Shown: piece after piece, positions 18,178 through 27,008 of the stretch
How positions within the stretch are numbered: the stretch's first letter is position 1
How the letters are laid out: every line of letters begins with the position of its first letter
From: Microbacterium proteolyticum
Lineage (GTDB): Bacteria; Actinomycetota; Actinomycetes; Actinomycetales; Microbacteriaceae
Assembly (NCBI RefSeq): GCF_030818075.1
Contig: NZ_JAUSZZ010000001.1
Location: 1,612,001 to 1,676,000, forward strand
DNA length: 64,000 nucleotides
Direction of reading: 5' to 3'
Position numbers and translations under genes: made by a program
Notes under the pieces: model-generated
Database searches by the model: none
What the model saw: only the letters and a program-made list of their open reading frames with translations
Told to the model about the DNA's origin: nothing

Positions 18178-18735
18178 TCAGTGCGCGGGCCACCCGCCCT
18201 TCGGTGTTCTGTCATCGTCGCGGCGCAGCATTCCGGTCCAGGATGCCGACCGCTCGCCGGTGCGACCCGGCACCTGGCCGGGGCCGGCGCCCGTGAAGGT
18301 GAACCCGCACTTCTGCGCCGTGCGCAGCGACGCGGCGTTTCCGATCACGCATTCCCATCGCACGGCGTCGAGGTCGGTGCGGGCGAAGACCGCGTCGACG
18401 ACGGCGGTGAGGGCCTCCGGCATGATGTTGCGCCCGCGGTGCTCGCCGCCGAGCCAGAAGCCCACCATGCCGGTGCCGAGCCTCACGCCGATGACGCCGA
18501 GCAGGGGAGCGCCCCCACCCTCACGGATCGCCCACGTCCACTCGCGGTCATCGGCCCATCCGGCGGTGACGTACTCGTCGACGAAGGACACGGCATCCGC
18601 CCGGGTGTACGGCCACGGGATCGTCATGAACCGTTCGAAGAGCGGGTCGGAGCAGGACCGGGCGATGTCGTCGACGTCGGCGGCGACCGGCTGATCCAGC
18701 ACCAGCCGCGCGGTGCGCACGGTGAAGGGCTTCAT
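18178..18735 (-). CDS. GNAT-family N-acetyltransferase (RimJ/RimL-like)
   Basis: A 185-residue acetyltransferase. It opens with the RimJ/RimL-type TVRTARLVLDQPVAADVDDI, has the acetyl-CoA pyrophosphate loop region GFWLGGEHRGRNIMPEAL and the late NAASLRTAQKCGFTFTG. GAGGAGG precedes the ATG at 18735, which is preferred over a start 48 bases upstream. The substrate could be a protein N-terminus or a small amine. It is divergent from the FBP-domain gene. Confidence 0.85.
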   Translation of the reverse strand: MKPFTVRTARLVLDQPVAADVDDIARSCSDPLFERFMTIPWPYTRADAVSFVDEYVTAGWADDREWTWAIREGGGAPLLGVIGVRLGTGMVGFWLGGEHRGRNIMPEALTAVVDAVFARTDLDAVRWECVIGNAASLRTAQKCGFTFTGAGPGQVPGRTGERSASWTGMLRRDDDRTPKGGWPAH

Positions 18736-18773
18736 CGCCGCAGCCTCCTCAGACGCTCGTAGACTCGGATGCC

Positions 18774-19274
18774 ATGCGCGCACTCACCGAAGACCAGGTC
18801 CGGGACGCATTCGTCAACGCTACCCCCGACGAGCTGCGAGTCCTCGCCGTCCCGCACGACTTCGTCCTGGCCGACTGGGACCACCTCGACTTCTTCGCGT
18901 GGCGAGACCCCCGCACCCGTGGCCGCGGCTACATCGTCACCGAGCAGGAGGGCGAGCCCGTGGGTGTGGTGCTCCGCGCGGCCGAGGGGCAGTCGCGCGC
19001 CCGGTCGGCGATGTGCAACCTGTGCCACACGATGCAGCCCGGCGATCAGGTGTCGCTGTTCACCGCCCGTAAGGCGGGGGAGGCCGGCGAACATGGCGAC
19101 ACCGTGGGCACCTACATCTGCGCCGACATGTCGTGCCACGAGACGGTGCGCCTGGCGGCACCGCTCGCGCCGAGCGAGATCCGCGCGAGCGTGGACCGCA
19201 AGATCGACGGGACGAAGCGGCGTACCGAGGAGTTCGTGGCGCGCGTGGTGGATGCCGCCGAGGTCCGGCGCTGA
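18774..19274 (+). CDS. FBP-domain (EF-G-binding, FusB-like) zinc protein
   Basis: A 166-residue protein. The second half carries a four-Cys zinc finger, CNLCHTM near residue 82 and YICADMSCHE near residue 114, in the arrangement of the FusB/FBP family that binds elongation factor G and, in staphylococci, rescues ribosomes stalled by fusidic acid. The N-terminal part is helical. A -10-like TAGACT (18760-18765) lies eight bases before the ATG with no Shine-Dalgarno, so the mRNA is probably leaderless. Confidence 0.75.
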   Translation: MRALTEDQVRDAFVNATPDELRVLAVPHDFVLADWDHLDFFAWRDPRTRGRGYIVTEQEGEPVGVVLRAAEGQSRARSAMCNLCHTMQPGDQVSLFTARKAGEAGEHGDTVGTYICADMSCHETVRLAAPLAPSEIRASVDRKIDGTKRRTEEFVARVVDAAEVRR

Positions 19275-19383
19275 GATCGGGCGCTGACGCGATGCCCGCC
19301 GTGGTTCGACGCACCCCGTCGGGGATAGTAGAGTGGTCTATCGCGCCTCTGGTCGACTGAGAAAGCCGGGCGGGTGCGCATCT

Positions 19384-19468
19384 GGCGAGTTACCCAAGCG
19401 GCCAAAGGGATCTGACTGTAAATCAGACTGCATTGCATTCGGGGGTTCGAATCCCTCACTCGCCACCA
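19384..19468 (+). tRNA. tRNA-Tyr (GTA)
   Basis: Acceptor arms GGCGAGT and ACTCGCC frame the gene; the anticodon loop CTGTAAA gives GTA; the T-loop is GGTTCGAATCC. A long variable arm fits class II tRNA-Tyr. The 3' CCA is encoded (19466-19468). Confidence 0.95.
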
Positions 19469-19476
19469 GCACGAGA

Positions 19477-19503
19477 AATCCCCGGTCCGTCGGACCGGGG
19501 ATT
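19477..19503. terminator. strong hairpin after tRNA-Tyr and after nagA
   Basis: AATCCCCGGTCC and GGACCGGGGATT form a perfect 12-bp stem around a 3-base loop. It lies between the tRNA and the convergent nagA stop and can serve both. Confidence 0.85.
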
Positions 19504-19521
19504 CGTCGTTTCGTCGGAGGA

Positions 19522-20658
19522 TCAGCGCCCGGCGACGGGGGAGTCTGCGCGCACCGTGCCGGCGGCATCCCACAGCGTGACATCGGCGGAGAACCCCGGC
19601 CTGACGAGCCCGAGCCGGTCGTCCAGGCCCAGTGCTCGCGCGGGCGTCAGGGTCACCGCCTCGACGGCGATCGGGAGCGGGATGCCGAGCGCACGGGCGT
19701 TCTCCAGGGCCATGTCTTGCGTGAGAGTGGACCCGGCGAGCGTGTCCGACCCGTCCACGAGCGCGCGGCCGCCCTCGACGCGCACGCTCAGGTCGCCGAG
19801 CCGGTACAGACCGTCGTCGGCGCCGGCGGCGGCCATGGCATCCGTGATCAGGGCGACGCGGCCGGGGGCCAGCGTGAACAGGGACGCGGCCAGACGCGGG
19901 TCGACGTGCAGGCCGTCGAGGATGAGCTCGAGCACGACGTCTTCGGCGTCGACCGCCGCGAGCACGGGACCTGGGGCGCGGTGGTGCAGCCCCGGCATCG
20001 CGTTGAAGGCGTGGGTGAGCAGCGTCGCCCCGGCGCGGAAGGCGGCGGCGGCCTCGGCGTACGTCGCGTCGGTGTGACCGACGGCGACGGCGACGCCCGC
20101 GCTGCGGAAGGTGCCGATCGCGTCGAGCGCGCCGGGCCGCTGCGGATCGAGCGTGACCTGACGGAGCGTCCCCTCGGCCGCGTCGAGCAGGCGCTGTACG
20201 ACCTCGGGCGTGGGGTCGATGAGGTGCCGCGGATCGTGCGCGCCGCAGCGGTCGACCGCGAGGAACGGCCCCTCGAGGTGACTGCCCAGCACCCGGCGGT
20301 CGGTCCGCGTCAGCGACGCGATGGCGGCGAGCTGCGACTCGAGCACGTCGACGGGGGCGGCGACGAGGCTGGCGACACCACGGGCCGTTCCGTGCGCCGC
20401 GTGCAGGTCGGCGGCCGCGCGGATGCCGTCGACACCGTCTTCATGCCGGTGTCCGCCGCCGCCGTGCCGGTGCAGGTCGATCAACCCGGGGGTGAGGATG
20501 CCGCCGGCTCCGTCGATGCGTTCGGCATCCACGGGAGGGGGCTCTCCGGTCCCGACCGCGAGGATGAGCTCGTCGTCGGTGAGCACCCACGCGTCGGGGC
20601 ACTCGCCGTCGGCGTCGACGATCGTCACGGCATGGAACAGCCGACGCGGAGAGGTCAT
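19522..20658 (-). CDS. nagA: N-acetylglucosamine-6-phosphate deacetylase
   Basis: A 378-residue metal-dependent amidohydrolase that removes acetate from GlcNAc-6-phosphate. The metal motif is LIDLHRHGGGGHRH near residue 55; later motifs are GSHLEGPFL, VGHTDA, THAFNAMPGLHHR and the catalytic Asp in ALITDAMAAAG. The ATG overlaps the nagB stop (ATGA). It is the last gene of the amino-sugar operon, and its product feeds NagB. Confidence 0.92.
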   Translation of the reverse strand: MTSPRRLFHAVTIVDADGECPDAWVLTDDELILAVGTGEPPPVDAERIDGAGGILTPGLIDLHRHGGGGHRHEDGVDGIRAAADLHAAHGTARGVASLVAAPVDVLESQLAAIASLTRTDRRVLGSHLEGPFLAVDRCGAHDPRHLIDPTPEVVQRLLDAAEGTLRQVTLDPQRPGALDAIGTFRSAGVAVAVGHTDATYAEAAAAFRAGATLLTHAFNAMPGLHHRAPGPVLAAVDAEDVVLELILDGLHVDPRLAASLFTLAPGRVALITDAMAAAGADDGLYRLGDLSVRVEGGRALVDGSDTLAGSTLTQDMALENARALGIPLPIAVEAVTLTPARALGLDDRLGLVRPGFSADVTLWDAAGTVRADSPVAGR

Positions 20659-21425
20659 CTCTGCCACGCGGGGCGGTGGGCGAAGACGAAGTCGTAGTAG
20701 TCGCGCAGCGTCAGACCGGCGGCGGCTGCCTCGTCGACGAGTACCGTCGCGTTCGGGTGCATCTGCAGGATGCTGCCCGGGCACATGCTCGTCAGGGGAC
20801 CCTCGACCGCCGCCGCCACGGCATCCGCCTTGCCCGCCCCGAAGGCGACGAGCAGCACGGAACGGGCGTCCATGATCGTTCCGAGACCCTGCGTGACGCA
20901 GTGCAGCGGCACGTCGTCGAGGCTCGGGAAGAAGCGCGCATTGTCGCGCCGCGTCTCGGGCGTGAGGGTCTTGATACGCGTGCGGGAGGCGAAGGACGAG
21001 GTGGGCTCGTTGAAGCCGATGTGGCCGGTCGAGCCGATGCCGAGGATCTGCAGGTCGACACCGCCCGCGTCGACGATCGCCCGCTCGTACGCCGCGGCCG
21101 CGGCCTCGATGTCATCGGCGAGTCCGTCGGGCACGTGCACGCGCGCCGGGTCGAGGCCCAGCCGCACGGTCACCTCCCGCTCGATGACCGCGTGGTAGCT
21201 CTCGGGATGATCGATGGGCAGACCGACGTACTCGTCGAGGGCGAAGGCGGTCAGGCCGCGCACGGCCGGCGACGCGCGACGCTCGAGCGCTTCGTACACC
21301 GGCAGGGGGGAAGAACCCGTCGCGACGCCGAGCACGCTCAGCGTCCCGGCTTCGGCGCGGTCGGCGATGAGGTCGCCGGCGTAGGTGCCGACGGCATCCG
21401 CGTCGGGGAGGACGATGACCTGCAT
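20655..21425 (-). CDS. nagB: glucosamine-6-phosphate deaminase
   Basis: A 256-residue enzyme that converts glucosamine-6-phosphate to fructose-6-phosphate and ammonia. Motifs are GVATGSSPLPVYEAL, FALDEYVGLPIDHPESY (catalytic Asp) and ILGIGSTGHIGFNEP (His near residue 139). Length is normal. It lies between the oxidoreductase gene and nagA in one leftward operon. Confidence 0.94.
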   Translation of the reverse strand: MQVIVLPDADAVGTYAGDLIADRAEAGTLSVLGVATGSSPLPVYEALERRASPAVRGLTAFALDEYVGLPIDHPESYHAVIEREVTVRLGLDPARVHVPDGLADDIEAAAAAYERAIVDAGGVDLQILGIGSTGHIGFNEPTSSFASRTRIKTLTPETRRDNARFFPSLDDVPLHCVTQGLGTIMDARSVLLVAFGAGKADAVAAAVEGPLTSMCPGSILQMHPNATVLVDEAAAAGLTLRDYYDFVFAHRPAWQR

Positions 21426-21442
21426 GTGCGTTCTCCTCGCGC

Positions 21443-22474
21443 TCAGACCGTCACGGCGACGGTGCGGCCGGTGCGGGCGGACTCTTGAGCTGCCAGAACG
21501 ATGCCGAGCGTCCGCAGGCCCACGGCGATGTCAGGCTGCGGCTGCTCGCCGGAGCGGACCGCGGCGAGGAACGTCCGCAGCAGCTCGCGGTCGAAGTCGG
21601 GCCCGTAGGGCAGCTCGACCGGCGCGCCGGTGGCCGACGCCAGCCCGGTCACGCGCGGGCCGAAGAAGTCGACCTCGGCGGTGCCCCCGGTGCCGGCCAC
21701 GACGATGCGCACGCCACCCCACGTGGGGGCTGTGTCGGGGCGGCTCCACGAGCAGTCGATGGCGGCGATGACGCCGTTGTCGTACGTGATGGTCACCAGC
21801 CCCGAGGTCTCGGCGCGGGCGCGATCGGCGTGCAGCGTCGCGTTGGCGACCGCCGTCACCGACACGGGGGTCGCGCCCATGAGGCCGTCGAGCAGGTCGG
21901 CGATGTGCACCACGTGATCGACCAGGGCGCCGCCGCCCGAGAGGGCGGGGTCGGTGAACCACGAGCGCTCGCGCGGGAGCTTGCCGTTGTTGCTCCCGCG
22001 CACGGCGACGAGCCGGCCGAGGGAACCCGCGTCGTAGGTGGCCTTGAGCGAGGCGAAGGTGCTCGCGAAACGGACGGGGAACGCCACCATGAGCATGACG
22101 CCGGCCGCATCGACGGCCTCCTTCATGGCGAGGCCGTCTTCGCGGGTGGTCGCCAGGGGCTTCTCGCAGAGGATGTGGGCGCCGGCGGCCGCGGCCTTCT
22201 CGACCAGCTCGCGGTGAAGGGCGTTCTCGCTCGTGACGATCACGGCATCCGGCTTCCACGCGAGGAGCTCCTCGTACGTGTCGACATAGTCGACGCCGAG
22301 CTCCGCGGCGAAGGCCGCCCCCCGCAGCTCGCCCTCGACGTGCGGACCGGGGTCGCTCGCGCGCACCTCGACGTCGGGGGTCGCCAACAGCAGCTGGACG
22401 TAGCTGTGCGCGTGCGTGTGCGCGAACGACATGACGGCCACGCGCAGCGGCCGGGTGGAGTCGATGACGGTCAT
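21443..22474 (-). CDS. Gfo/Idh/MocA-family oxidoreductase
   Basis: A 343-residue NAD(P)-binding protein. The family EKP motif is ILCEKPLATT near residue 99, and the substrate domain holds GGALVDHVVHIADLL. The usual glycine-rich nucleotide loop is replaced by AVMSFAHTHAHSYVQ, as in some branches of the family, so cofactor use may differ. It sits four bases after another member in a nag operon. It may oxidise or epimerise an amino sugar, or act as an NAD-dependent glycosidase (GH109-like). Confidence 0.8.
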   Translation of the reverse strand: MTVIDSTRPLRVAVMSFAHTHAHSYVQLLLATPDVEVRASDPGPHVEGELRGAAFAAELGVDYVDTYEELLAWKPDAVIVTSENALHRELVEKAAAAGAHILCEKPLATTREDGLAMKEAVDAAGVMLMVAFPVRFASTFASLKATYDAGSLGRLVAVRGSNNGKLPRERSWFTDPALSGGGALVDHVVHIADLLDGLMGATPVSVTAVANATLHADRARAETSGLVTITYDNGVIAAIDCSWSRPDTAPTWGGVRIVVAGTGGTAEVDFFGPRVTGLASATGAPVELPYGPDFDRELLRTFLAAVRSGEQPQPDIAVGLRTLGIVLAAQESARTGRTVAVTV

Positions 22475-22478
22475 GGCG

Positions 22479-23471
22479 TCACCATCCCTTCGCGGTGAGG
22501 TCGACGGGCTGACCCGTCTCGAGCGATTCGAGGGCCGCGGCGGCGATGGCCACGGCCGCTGCGCCGTCGGCGGCGGTCACGCGCGGGGTCTCGCCGTCGG
22601 CGAAGGCGCGCAGGAAGTCCTGCAGCTCGAGGTAGTAGGGGTCTTCCGCCGGATCGGTGTCGGGAACCGCCTCCCCGCCCACGGTGGACACCGCCAGGTC
22701 GGTGAGCAGGTTGCGCTGCGCCGCCGACGAGTGCTCCAGCGTGCCCCCGGTGCCCGAGACGGAGAACTCGGTCGTGAAGGCCAGGTGCGCGGGGCCCCAC
22801 AGCCCCGCGACGTGGCTGATGGCCCCGCTCGCGTGGGTGAGCAGCACATGGGCCGCCTCGACGGGCGCGTCCGCGTCACCGGCGCGGCTCGCCACCGCCG
22901 ACACGGTGACGACCTCGCCGGCGACCCACCGCGCGATGTCGAGGTCGTGGATCATCTGGTCCATGATGATGCCGCCGGACAGGGCCCGGTCGGCGAACCA
23001 GGGGGTGCGGGTGGGGAAGGCCCCCGACCGTGAGAAGCGCAGCACCGCCAGCTCGCCCAGGACACCCGAGTCGACCGCGTGCTTGAGCTGGACGTACTCG
23101 GGGAACCAGCGCACGACGTGTGCGGGATAGAGCTGGCTGCCGGCATCGGCGGCCGCGCGCACGAGTTCCCGAGCCTGCTCGGGGGTGCGCGTGAGGGGCT
23201 TCTCGGAGATCACGTGCTTCCCGGCCGCGAGCGCCCGCTCGATGATGTCGTAGTGCGTGAAGGTGGGCGTCACGACGTCGACGATGTCCACCCGGTCGAG
23301 CAGCTCGTCGAGGGTGTCGACCACCGTGCCGCCGACCTGGGCGACGAGTTCGGGGGCGCCCTGCTCGGAATAGACGAACACCTCGGCGCCCAGGGCGAGC
23401 AGGTGCGGCAGGTGGTTCAGGCTGATGCCACCTGCGCCGATCAGGCCGATGCGGAGCGGCTGATGAGACAT
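22479..23471 (-). CDS. Gfo/Idh/MocA-family oxidoreductase
   Basis: A 330-residue NAD(P)-dependent protein with the normal Rossmann loop (RIGLIGAGGISLNHLPHLL), the motif VISEKPLTRT and the substrate-domain GGIIMDQMIHDLDIARWV. The paired position with the member downstream suggests that the two act in sequence on one carbohydrate. The kinase gene lies just upstream. The substrate is not deducible. Confidence 0.83.
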   Translation of the reverse strand: MSHQPLRIGLIGAGGISLNHLPHLLALGAEVFVYSEQGAPELVAQVGGTVVDTLDELLDRVDIVDVVTPTFTHYDIIERALAAGKHVISEKPLTRTPEQARELVRAAADAGSQLYPAHVVRWFPEYVQLKHAVDSGVLGELAVLRFSRSGAFPTRTPWFADRALSGGIIMDQMIHDLDIARWVAGEVVTVSAVASRAGDADAPVEAAHVLLTHASGAISHVAGLWGPAHLAFTTEFSVSGTGGTLEHSSAAQRNLLTDLAVSTVGGEAVPDTDPAEDPYYLELQDFLRAFADGETPRVTAADGAAAVAIAAAALESLETGQPVDLTAKGW

Positions 23472-23478
23472 GGGAACC

Positions 23479-24543
23479 TCACTGGTGATGGGAGTCGATG
23501 GGACGGAGGACGACGGGTTCGACGGGCGCGACCGCGCGCAGCGACGACAGGGCGGATGCCGCTGTCACGGCGAACCGGGAGGTGACCGGGCGGTCGTCGG
23601 ACAGCAGTCCTGCGCCGATCAGGCCCGAATGCGAGCCGAGGGCCGACTGCACGACGGTGGGCGTCGCGCGCCACCCGAGTTTGGCGTCGATCGCGGCGCG
23701 GAGCGGGTCGATCAGCGAGGCGCCGGCCTGGGACAGGCCGCCCCCGATCACGATGCGGGCGGGATCGAGCACGGCGCTGAGAGAACCGAGACCGATGGCG
23801 AGCGCTTCAATGAGATCCGCCCAGACGGACGCGGCATCGGCGTCGTGAGCCAGGGATGCCACGAGCTCGGGGGTGGTCGTCGCTCCGACGCCGCCGCGGG
23901 CACGGTATCGGCGGAGCACGCTCGACGCACTGGCGTAGGCCTCGATGCAGCCGCGCTGCCCGCAGCCGCACAACTCGCGTCCGGGGCCGATGGGCATGTG
24001 GCCGAACTCGCCCGCCCCGCCCGTCGCGCCGTGCACGAGGGCTCCGGAGGTGACGACGGCGGCGGCCACTCCCGTACCGATGGGCACGAAGATGAACTCG
24101 CGGTAAGCCGCTGCCTCGTTGCGGTGAGCGGCGCGCTCGGCGATCGCGCCGGCGCGCGCGTCGTGCTCGATCCGGACGGGCAGGCCGAAGTCGTCGACGA
24201 GGGCGGGCACGAGATCGACATCGGCCCAGCCGAGGTTCGCCGCGTACACGACGCGTCCACGCGCGGCATCCACCAGACCCGGCGAGGCGACTCCGATGCC
24301 GGTCGCCCGTGCGCCGGTCGCGCCCACCTCGGAGACGAGCCGGGCGACGACGGCGCGGACGCTGCCGAGTGCATCGCGGTGCGCGGCGAAGGTGGCCATC
24401 GTGCAGTGCGCGATCACCGACCCGTCATGGGTGAAGGCGGCTCCCTTGACGGTCGTGCCGCCGACGTCGACGGCGATACGCGCCATCGGGCGGGAGTCGG
24501 CCGTGTCGTGCGGGCGGGCGGGGGTGGCGGCGTCGAGGGTCAC
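23479..24543 (-). CDS. ROK-family sugar kinase (N-acetylglucosamine or glucokinase-like)
   Basis: A 354-residue ROK kinase. The ATP phosphate loop is IAVDVGGTTVKGAAF, the sugar site is GATGGAGEFGHMPIGPG with the catalytic Asp in RIEHDARAGA, and the zinc site is CGCGQRGCIEAYAS. GTG at 24543 overlaps the repressor stop as GTGA; an ATG at 24486 would remove 19 residues and fits the family N-terminus, so the start is not certain. Context favours phosphorylation of GlcNAc or a related amino sugar. Confidence 0.85.
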   Translation of the reverse strand: MTLDAATPARPHDTADSRPMARIAVDVGGTTVKGAAFTHDGSVIAHCTMATFAAHRDALGSVRAVVARLVSEVGATGARATGIGVASPGLVDAARGRVVYAANLGWADVDLVPALVDDFGLPVRIEHDARAGAIAERAAHRNEAAAYREFIFVPIGTGVAAAVVTSGALVHGATGGAGEFGHMPIGPGRELCGCGQRGCIEAYASASSVLRRYRARGGVGATTTPELVASLAHDADAASVWADLIEALAIGLGSLSAVLDPARIVIGGGLSQAGASLIDPLRAAIDAKLGWRATPTVVQSALGSHSGLIGAGLLSDDRPVTSRFAVTAASALSSLRAVAPVEPVVLRPIDSHHQ

Positions 24544-25760
24544 GCCGGCTGCGCTGTCTGCGTCGTCTGCGCCTCGATGCGCGCGAGCTCGTCGATGCGT
24601 GCCGGGGCGAGCGCTTCCTCGAGAGCCAGCTTCACGGCTCCGCGCAGGCCCGCCGACGCCGGGTCGTCCGCCGCGCTGACGTCGAGATCGTGGGCGGCGA
24701 TGGGCAGGCAGCGATTGAACAGCTCGGCGCGGATGGCGGCCACGAGAGGAGCGGATGCCGACATGGTGCCGCCGAGCACGACGCGCTGCGGGTTGAAGAA
24801 GTTCACCACGGATGCCAGGACCGTTCCGATGCGCGTACCCGCCTCGCGCAGCGCGGCGACGACGACGGGGTCGGCGGTGCGACCGAGTCGGATGACGTCG
24901 GAGACCGAGGAGACGTCGTACCCTGCCGCGGCGAGCTTCGCGGCGATCGCGCCGCCGCTGGCCACCGACTCGAGGCAGTCGTCGAGGCCGCAGACGCACG
25001 AGATGGCGGGCTCACCGCCCGCGGACGTGTGGCTGATCTCGCCGGCGGCACCGTTGAAGCCGCGCTGGAGGCGGCCTTCGGTGACGATGCCGCTACCGAT
25101 GCGCATGCCCAGGACGACGGCGAGCAGATGGTCGCGGCCGGCGGGAGCCGTCTCGGCCAGTGCGATGAGGTTGGCGTCGTTCTCCACGAGCACGGGGGCA
25201 TCGGTGAAGTCTGCGAACAGGGACGGGAGGCTGACGTTGTGCCACGACGGCATGAACGAGGGGAACACCACCCGGCCGGTCGGATACTCGATCGGAGCGG
25301 GCAGGCTCACGGCGATGCCGCGCAGCCCCGACATCTCGACCGACGCGGCAGCCGACGCCTCGACGACGCGCTGCCACATGAGTGCGACCACCGCCCCGGG
25401 CTCCTGCTCCTCCACGGCGGGGTGGGCGGTCTGGACGAGGAATCGGCCGTCCAGATCGGCGACTGCGATGTCGAGGTGATTCGCTCCGAAGTCGATCGCC
25501 GCGACCCACCCGGCTTCCCGCGAGACGTGCAGGCGCTTGGCGCGGCGTCCCCCGCGCGATTCCTGTTCGCCGTCTTCCGCGACGAGACCGAGGCGCTGGA
25601 GCGCATCGACGCGGATGCCGACCGTCGAGGGGGACAGGCCCGTGTGGCGGGCGAGCGCGGAACGCGACGTGGCCCGGTCCGACCGGATGAGTCGGAAGAT
25701 GTCGCCCACGGAGCCGGGGGCGTACTCGGCGTCGCGGAGAGCGGGAGCGTGGGTCGGCAT
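24540..25760 (-). CDS. ROK-family transcriptional repressor (NagC/XylR type)
   Basis: A 406-residue regulator. An N-terminal winged helix (SRSALARHTGLSPSTVGIRV) is fused to a ROK sugar-binding domain with GMRIGSGIV, FNGAAGEISH and the zinc cluster CVCGLDDCLESVAS. No Shine-Dalgarno is seen. A promoter lies so close that the ATG at 25760 is probably the mRNA 5' end. It heads the leftward amino-sugar operon and faces the ABC importer genes, so it likely controls both. Confidence 0.87.
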   Translation of the reverse strand: MPTHAPALRDAEYAPGSVGDIFRLIRSDRATSRSALARHTGLSPSTVGIRVDALQRLGLVAEDGEQESRGGRRAKRLHVSREAGWVAAIDFGANHLDIAVADLDGRFLVQTAHPAVEEQEPGAVVALMWQRVVEASAAASVEMSGLRGIAVSLPAPIEYPTGRVVFPSFMPSWHNVSLPSLFADFTDAPVLVENDANLIALAETAPAGRDHLLAVVLGMRIGSGIVTEGRLQRGFNGAAGEISHTSAGGEPAISCVCGLDDCLESVASGGAIAAKLAAAGYDVSSVSDVIRLGRTADPVVVAALREAGTRIGTVLASVVNFFNPQRVVLGGTMSASAPLVAAIRAELFNRCLPIAAHDLDVSAADDPASAGLRGAVKLALEEALAPARIDELARIEAQTTQTAQPA

Positions 25761-25768
25761 GCCCACAC

Positions 25769-25807
25769 TCTATACAGACCTCGATGCAGAAATCGAACGA
25801 AGTCGAT
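25769..25807 (-). promoter_or_regulatory. promoter of the amino-sugar operon with overlapping palindrome
   Basis: On the minus strand -35 TTCGAT (25797-25792) and -10 TATAGA (25774-25769) are 17 bases apart, and the ATG starts 8 bases after the -10. The palindrome ATCGA-N6-TCGAT at 25792-25807 covers the -35, a fitting place for a repressor site. The surrounding 25.76-25.95 kb is clearly lower in GC. Confidence 0.55.
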
Positions 25808-25951
25808 CAAAACTCGAATTACTTAATACTGACATCGACCTGAAATGTGCGCGAAACACTCAAACCTTAGCTTCGAGCGAACCGGCCCACGACGACGAAC
25901 GCACAGACGGACACGAGCGCCGGGGGCCGATATTCCCTGCTGAAGGAGCTG

Positions 25952-26014
25952 ATGATGCGCCACCTCGCCACCCGCACCCGCCCGACGATCGGGCACATCG
26001 GCGGTGCGCCGTGA
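25952..26014 (+). CDS. 20-residue leader peptide coupled to the ABC permease gene
   Basis: A strong AAGGAG precedes an ATG opening a 20-residue frame (MMRHLATRTRPTIGHIGGAP), whose TGA overlaps the permease GTG as GTGA. The permease itself has no ribosome site, so its translation probably depends on reading this short frame. The peptide has no obvious stalling motif. Confidence 0.6.
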   Translation: MMRHLATRTRPTIGHIGGAP

Positions 26015-26997
26015 CGACGACCGCCCCCGCCCCGGAGCGGCCGCGCACGATGCCCGGCATCCGCGGTGCCGGCGACCGCCGCCGCAGCGAAGAGATCCGC
26101 CGCCGTCGCTCGATGCACGAGAAGGAGGGGCGCGCCGGCTACGCGCTCATCGCCCCCACGACCATCCTGCTGTCGGTCTTCTACCTGTACCCGCTGCTGC
26201 AGACGGTGGTCTACAGCTTCACCGACTGGAACCCGGGCAACCCGAGCAACACCCAGTTCGTCGGGTTCGCCAATTTCGCCGGCCTCTTCGCCGAGAACAG
26301 CACCTTCCCTCGTGCCCTCGGGAACACGGCCCTCATCGCCGCCATCGTGGTTCCCGGGTCCATGGCGCTCGGACTCGTCTTCGCGGCACTGCTGGACGGT
26401 CCCTTCCGGGGCCGATCGTTTTATCGCACGATGATCTTCGCTCCGCACATCGCCCCGACGGTGGGAAGCGCGCTCATCTTCTCGTACCTGCTGACGCCGC
26501 TCGGCGGGCTCGTCAACCAGGCGTTGAAGCCGTTCGGCATCAACCCCGTGCCGTTCCTCACCACCGAGCCGTGGGCGATCATCTCGGTCATCGTCTTCGT
26601 CATCTGGCAGCAGGTCGGCTACACGATGATCATCTTCTCGGCGGCGCTGTCGACCATTCCGCCGAGCTACCACGAGGCCGCGAAGCTCGACGGCGCGGGC
26701 GTCCTCCGCCGCTTCTTCTCGATCTCGCTGCCGCTGGTGGCGCCGACCAGCGGGTTCCTCGTCATCACCGGTCTCATCAGCACCCTGCAGATCTTCACGC
26801 AGGTGTTCGTCCTCACCGCCGGCGGGCCACTCGGATCGACCAAGACCGTCATCTACTGGGTCTACGAGCAGGGCTTCCAGTTCTTCAACGGCGGCGCCGC
26901 CACCGCGGCCTCGGTGCTGCTGCTGGCCATCGGCATCACCGTCACGGTCCTCCAGCTGCGCTTCCTCGCCCGCCGCGACACCATCGAGATGCTCTGA
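26011..26997 (+). CDS. sugar ABC transporter permease (MalF/NgcF-like)
   Basis: A 328-residue permease. A basic tail of about 45 residues (RRRSEEIRRRRSMHEKEGRA) precedes six helices starting ALIAPTTILLSVFYLYPLL. The EAA loop is HEAAKLDGAGVLRRFFSISL. The GTG start is inferred from the GTGA overlap with the leader peptide; ATGs further in would trim the basic tail. It works with the next permease and the lipoprotein. No ATPase gene is in this operon, so it probably borrows a shared ATPase such as the SugC-type one. Confidence 0.85.
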   Translation: MTTTAPAPERPRTMPGIRGAGDRRRSEEIRRRRSMHEKEGRAGYALIAPTTILLSVFYLYPLLQTVVYSFTDWNPGNPSNTQFVGFANFAGLFAENSTFPRALGNTALIAAIVVPGSMALGLVFAALLDGPFRGRSFYRTMIFAPHIAPTVGSALIFSYLLTPLGGLVNQALKPFGINPVPFLTTEPWAIISVIVFVIWQQVGYTMIIFSAALSTIPPSYHEAAKLDGAGVLRRFFSISLPLVAPTSGFLVITGLISTLQIFTQVFVLTAGGPLGSTKTVIYWVYEQGFQFFNGGAATAASVLLLAIGITVTVLQLRFLARRDTIEML

Positions 26998-27008
26998 AAG
27001 GCCCCGAC

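Noticed and set aside
25792..25807. A LexA box (ATCGAACGAAGTCGAT)
   Set aside because: The right half lacks GTTCGA; it fits a simple palindrome over the -35 box better.
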